From Lantana camara (taxonomy: Eukaryota > Streptophyta > Magnoliopsida > Lamiales > Verbenaceae), in contig CM074865.1 in assembly GCA_037501455.1 (NCBI GenBank), forward strand, positions 39,786,501 to 39,850,500: 64,000 bases of DNA. The letters are read 5' to 3'. The notes under the pieces are model-generated. The model did not search any database and was not told where the DNA came from. It saw only the letters and a program-made list of their open reading frames with translations. Made by a program: the position numbers and the translations under genes. The stretch's first letter is position 1; each line of letters begins with the position of its first letter. Shown piece by piece: positions 60,630 to 64,000 of this stretch.

Positions 60630-60642
60630 GGCTCTGATACCA
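60630..60642 (-). other. Primer binding site of Copia D
   Basis: On the minus strand TGGTATCAGAGCC lies two bases from the LTR edge (60645). It is a Met-type primer. Confidence 0.92.
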
Positions 60643-60644
60643 CT

Positions 60645-62633
60645 TGTTGGAAAACAGGAATCAGAAAGCAGAGGAATTTAAAAAATTTTCCCAACAAAAG
60701 GACCTTGAACTCGCAATCGTGTAACCAAATTCGTAGGGATAGAAAACTTACTTTTCTTTTTGTTCTTTCTTGAAGCGTTTCAAGCCACCCAAGAACGCTC
60801 TTCTCGCGGCTTGATCCCCTCTCCTTGGTAAAGCTCGAATCTTCAAACTTCTAACTTGAAGCCTCTAGAGAAAGTCCACCAACTTGATCACAATCTAACT
60901 AGTAAGGATGCTAGTTCTCTAGTTAGTGTTTAGGCTTAACCTAGGGTTTAATTTAATCTTGGAGAAAGGAAGGTGTTCAACACATGAACCAAGAATTGTC
61001 AATTAGCTCTAAAGGGGAGCATGAGCTCCCCTATATATAGGAAAGGGGAGGGGCGGCCGAAACTAGTCCTTTTTGGACTAGGATTTGGTTCTTCTCTCTC
61101 CTATTACTTGATCATCAAGTATTTTCCAACTTTGACTTTGAATTCTAATTCTAGTCAACTTTTAAGAGAGCTTAAAAATATCCAAACTATTTTTGGATAA
61201 TTTTATACTTTATTTATTATAAAATAAATAACTTATTTTATCTAATTAATTAATTCATAATTAATTAACTAGATTATTTTCTCCAAAATTAGACTTTCTT
61301 TTTAATTCAAAATTAAACCAAAGTCTATTAAATAATTAACTAATTAATTATTTAATATATATAATATATATATATATACACACGTGTTTGACACGTGTCA
61401 CAGTGACACGTGTCACTCACGTGAGCCACACGTGTCACAGTGACACGTGTCACTCACGTGAGCCACACGTGTGAATTCACACGTGTGGAACCCTCTTGGC
61501 CCGATTAACTCGTTTAATCATTTTCAAGCCTCAACTCATGTAACCAAGTTGTTGTGTGTGACCCTCTAGGTTCTCAATTCAATTAGCAGTGACCCTAATT
61601 AATTAATTCACTAATTAATTAATCAGTCCACAGATTAAACGACCATAGTCTAGCAACAGGTGTTTAACCCCTAGCTGAATTGGAATGTTCGGATTCGACA
61701 GAACCTTTAAGTCATTGATTCATGTGAGATACAATCCTCCTACTTACTATCTCTCAACCAAGATCTAGGGCAAGGGATTAATCAGAACCCTAATAATCTG
61801 GTCTTAAAGCTAAGTGCATTTCATATCCATTTGATCTCAATCCAAGAAACACTTTTCTTGATGTCTTGATCTACTGCCTTGGCCAAGGACTCCATATGGC
61901 ATATGAATGACTTACACAATAAGAGATCACCTTGCAAATGCAAGTGTAGGTCCTTTCTTGATTCTCATTCACTTTCATGAATCACTTGTGCAGCCCCAGC
62001 ATAAGCCTTGAATCAGTTGTCTAAGGCGACACCCTTTAAAGCTTATACCTAAGACTACAGAGTTAACTCATAAAGTGACAAGGAACCTCAAGTCTAAGGA
62101 TCAATTAATCACATCAATGACTCGTGAGATATTTCCTAATCTGGAAGTTTCCATTTCCTGAAATAGAAACTTCCTTTCCCATTTAGGAATGTTCTCACAC
62201 GGGGCACCTCAGTGAACTTACTTATTAAAGTAAGCACCCTCATGTATCACGCACGTATCAACTATACACTTTGCACCTCCATGAAACAAGGTGGTCCTTC
62301 TTAAGGGCGTGATCCCACAAGCAAGCCTTAGAGGAGTCAGGTTGACACTCCCACTGTCTGTAGGACTCATCGGCTTGGAGTATTTTACTAATCATGACTT
62401 ATGCGATATAGGGCTCGTTTCATGAACCATTTCACCTAAATGGTAGAGTCCTAAAGTCATCAGGATTAGGGGAGTTCTCATACATGCACAACTAAAGTAA
62501 ACGCATACCAAACAAGAGCATATAAAGAAGTGTTGCCTCAATTCGTTATTTTATTCAAAGATTGTCTGTGATTACAATAAGGAAAAGTACAAAGCGGATA
62601 TACAATCGGCTTTCTAGGGCACTATTCCTAACA
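60645..62633 (-). repeat. LTR of Copia D (5' in its own sense)
   Basis: 1989 bp, nearly identical to the copy at 52431-54419. The TATA box is at 61031-61040 and the CACGTG cluster at 61379-61487. This is the copy expected to drive transcription of D. Confidence 0.96.
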
Positions 62634-64000
62634 CATGCATGGTTGGGCTGATTTTCTGTACCGTGACACGGGGTTTCACGGTTTGCTTTGTTCTTGTGAC
62701 ACGGGCGTGTCACCTTATTTTCATGCATGATTTTCCCGCTGTACCGTGACACGGGGGTGTCACGGCTTAGTGCATTTCTGTGACACGGGCGTGTCACACT
62801 CTGTTTCTCATGCATTTCGTTTGCATGCTACTGTACATGCATGTGGTTGTATACTTCGGTTATGTATTAAGTGTTATTGATTTAATTAAGTATATGTAAT
62901 TGTTTGTACCAACTTGAATATGATTTAATTTGTATGCTTTGATTATATGAAATAAAATGTATTAATAGTGCACATGAACATTTCCATAACATAATTTAAT
63001 CTTTTATACATTCATATCACGATCATTGCATTGCCGAGCGTCTTGTTTGGTCATATTGAGTCTCACTTTACCTTTCTTGCACAGATTTTGATTCCGTGGG
63101 TGACGAGGCTGATCCTTGAGGCTTTCGTATCTTCTTTTGTCGGTACAGGTGGGTTTCTCTACTACTTAGATAAAACGACCCGATATATCCCCTTATGTGA
63201 AAAGCTTTAAGCCAAAGTGATACGGTATATATATATATATTGAGTCTTTTATCGAGTAAATGATTGCAAACGTAAAACCCTTATTTCTTGAATCCTACCA
63301 AATGTTTTGGCGAGTATTGATTGATTGATTGCACTGATTGGGGCCGGGGTTCTTGGTGTGAGTGGCTATCCGAGGAAACATGGGCTGACGGTGATCCCTC
63401 ACACTAGTTCCCATTATTGAACAGCGGTACCGGACCTCGTCAGGAGATTGGCGGGGAAAGGGAGCTGAGTGCCATCTGGGGAGTCATGTAACCCCTTTTG
63501 GCCAATGATTGGGTGGCCGGGTCTTGCAAGCCCGCCCACCAACTCGGAGGAAGAAGGTGTATATGACCGATTGAATAGAATCGATTGATTGAGCACAAAA
63601 GAATGATATGCATGACAGACTTAATGAATGAATGATTGATCAAATCACACGTGGTGTTGGTTGGAGATGATGCACGCCCACTCGCCGGGCCACTAATGAC
63701 CTATTGTAAAATTGACCATTATAATCCCTTCCGATGATTCCTTTATTTTTCCCACTTGGGAACCGTTTCTAAAACCTCGCTTGGGATTATAATCTGCATG
63801 TGATTGTTTCAATTCAGTTATATATATTATATTTATGCCAATGTTTTATACCCACCAGTCCCTTTTGGACTGAACCCGTTTGGTTTTCAGCTGTTTGGTG
63901 CAGGTGTCGAGAGAGCTAGGCGGGAATACGAGTCCTAGGTCTTGCATTTGTCTCTAGCTCTTTATTTTGGTCTTACACTTACATCCCACACTTTTGATTA
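62634..64000 (+). repeat. 3' LTR of Gypsy C, right part (runs off the window)
   Basis: Resumes at CATGCATGGTTGGGCTG and matches about 44992-46355 of the 5' LTR, with scattered substitutions. The palindromes continue at 62660-62796, one with a damaged arm (GGGGTTTCACGG). About 300 bp of the LTR are missing at the edge. The short minus-strand frames here (60-86 codons) lie in LTR sequence and are not supported. Confidence 0.93.

Larger units (their letters stand above)
52431..62633 (-). mobile_element. Copia element D, complete and apparently intact
   Basis: 10203 bp, flanked by a perfect CATGC duplication (52426-52430, 62634-62638). Both LTRs are 1989 bp (52431-54419, 60645-62633), starting TGTTGGAAAAC and ending CCTAACA on the plus strand. 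I noticed two substitutions between them (52462/60676 and 52878/61092). PBS, leader, 1306-codon gag-pol and PPT are all present and in order on the minus strand. Same family as E. It looks like the most recent insertion in the window. Confidence 0.97.
43964..64000 (+). mobile_element. Gypsy element C (chromovirus-like), cut by the window edge
   Basis: 5' LTR 43964-46657, interior 46658-51396, 3' LTR from 51397 and interrupted by Copia D at 52431-62633. About 300 bp of the 3' LTR lie past the window, so its target duplication cannot be checked. The two LTRs differ at only a few bases per kilobase over the parts I compared. One long gag-pol frame is open. Confidence 0.93.

Overview
This window is flowering-plant nuclear DNA made almost entirely of nested LTR retrotransposons. 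I found no host gene, rRNA, tRNA gene or CRISPR array. The plant assignment rests on the element types: Ty3/Gypsy elements ending in a chromodomain-like tail, Copia elements with one gag-pol frame, initiator-Met-type primer sites, and a Mutator-like non-autonomous element. I cannot name the species. Elements are lettered A to H for this report.

Left block (1-39604). A degenerate minus-strand Copia element (G; 1-1043 and 33892-38643, its far LTR off the left edge) sits in the LTR of an older minus-strand Gypsy element (B). G was broken in its integrase by Gypsy A (1044-33886, plus strand, many pol lesions). The 3' LTR of A received a Mutator-like element (10244-11492) and Copia E (13351-33158, minus strand, TSD ATGTA). 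The gag-pol of E was then split by F (18790-28538, TSD CATGG), a non-autonomous LTR element with a 3.0 kb interior and no gag or pol. This is five retrotransposon layers: B, G, A, E, F.

Middle block (38644-43963). Element B's LTR and pol remnant abut a truncated minus-strand Gypsy LTR (H) at an abrupt junction near 41140. A short piece of H interior follows.

Right block (43964-64000). Gypsy C (plus strand) inserted into H. It keeps one open 1496-codon gag-pol frame with all catalytic residues visible but has a 45-bp in-frame gap in gag. Its 3' LTR was hit by Copia D (52431-62633, minus strand, TSD CATGC). D has two 1989-bp LTRs, a perfect TSD and an uninterrupted 1306-codon gag-pol, so it looks recent and possibly still competent. 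The right edge cuts off the 3' LTR of C.

How the parts work together: D and C carry everything needed for their own copying (PBS, gag, protease, reverse transcriptase, RNase H, integrase, polypurine tract). E was intact until F landed in it. F must borrow proteins from another element. The most interesting signals are noncoding: a 12-unit array of hairpins with covarying stems in F; a covarying hairpin directly before the polypurine tract of five Gypsy-type elements; covarying palindrome clusters inside Gypsy LTRs; and CACGTG/ACGT clusters upstream of TATA boxes in two different Copia LTR families.
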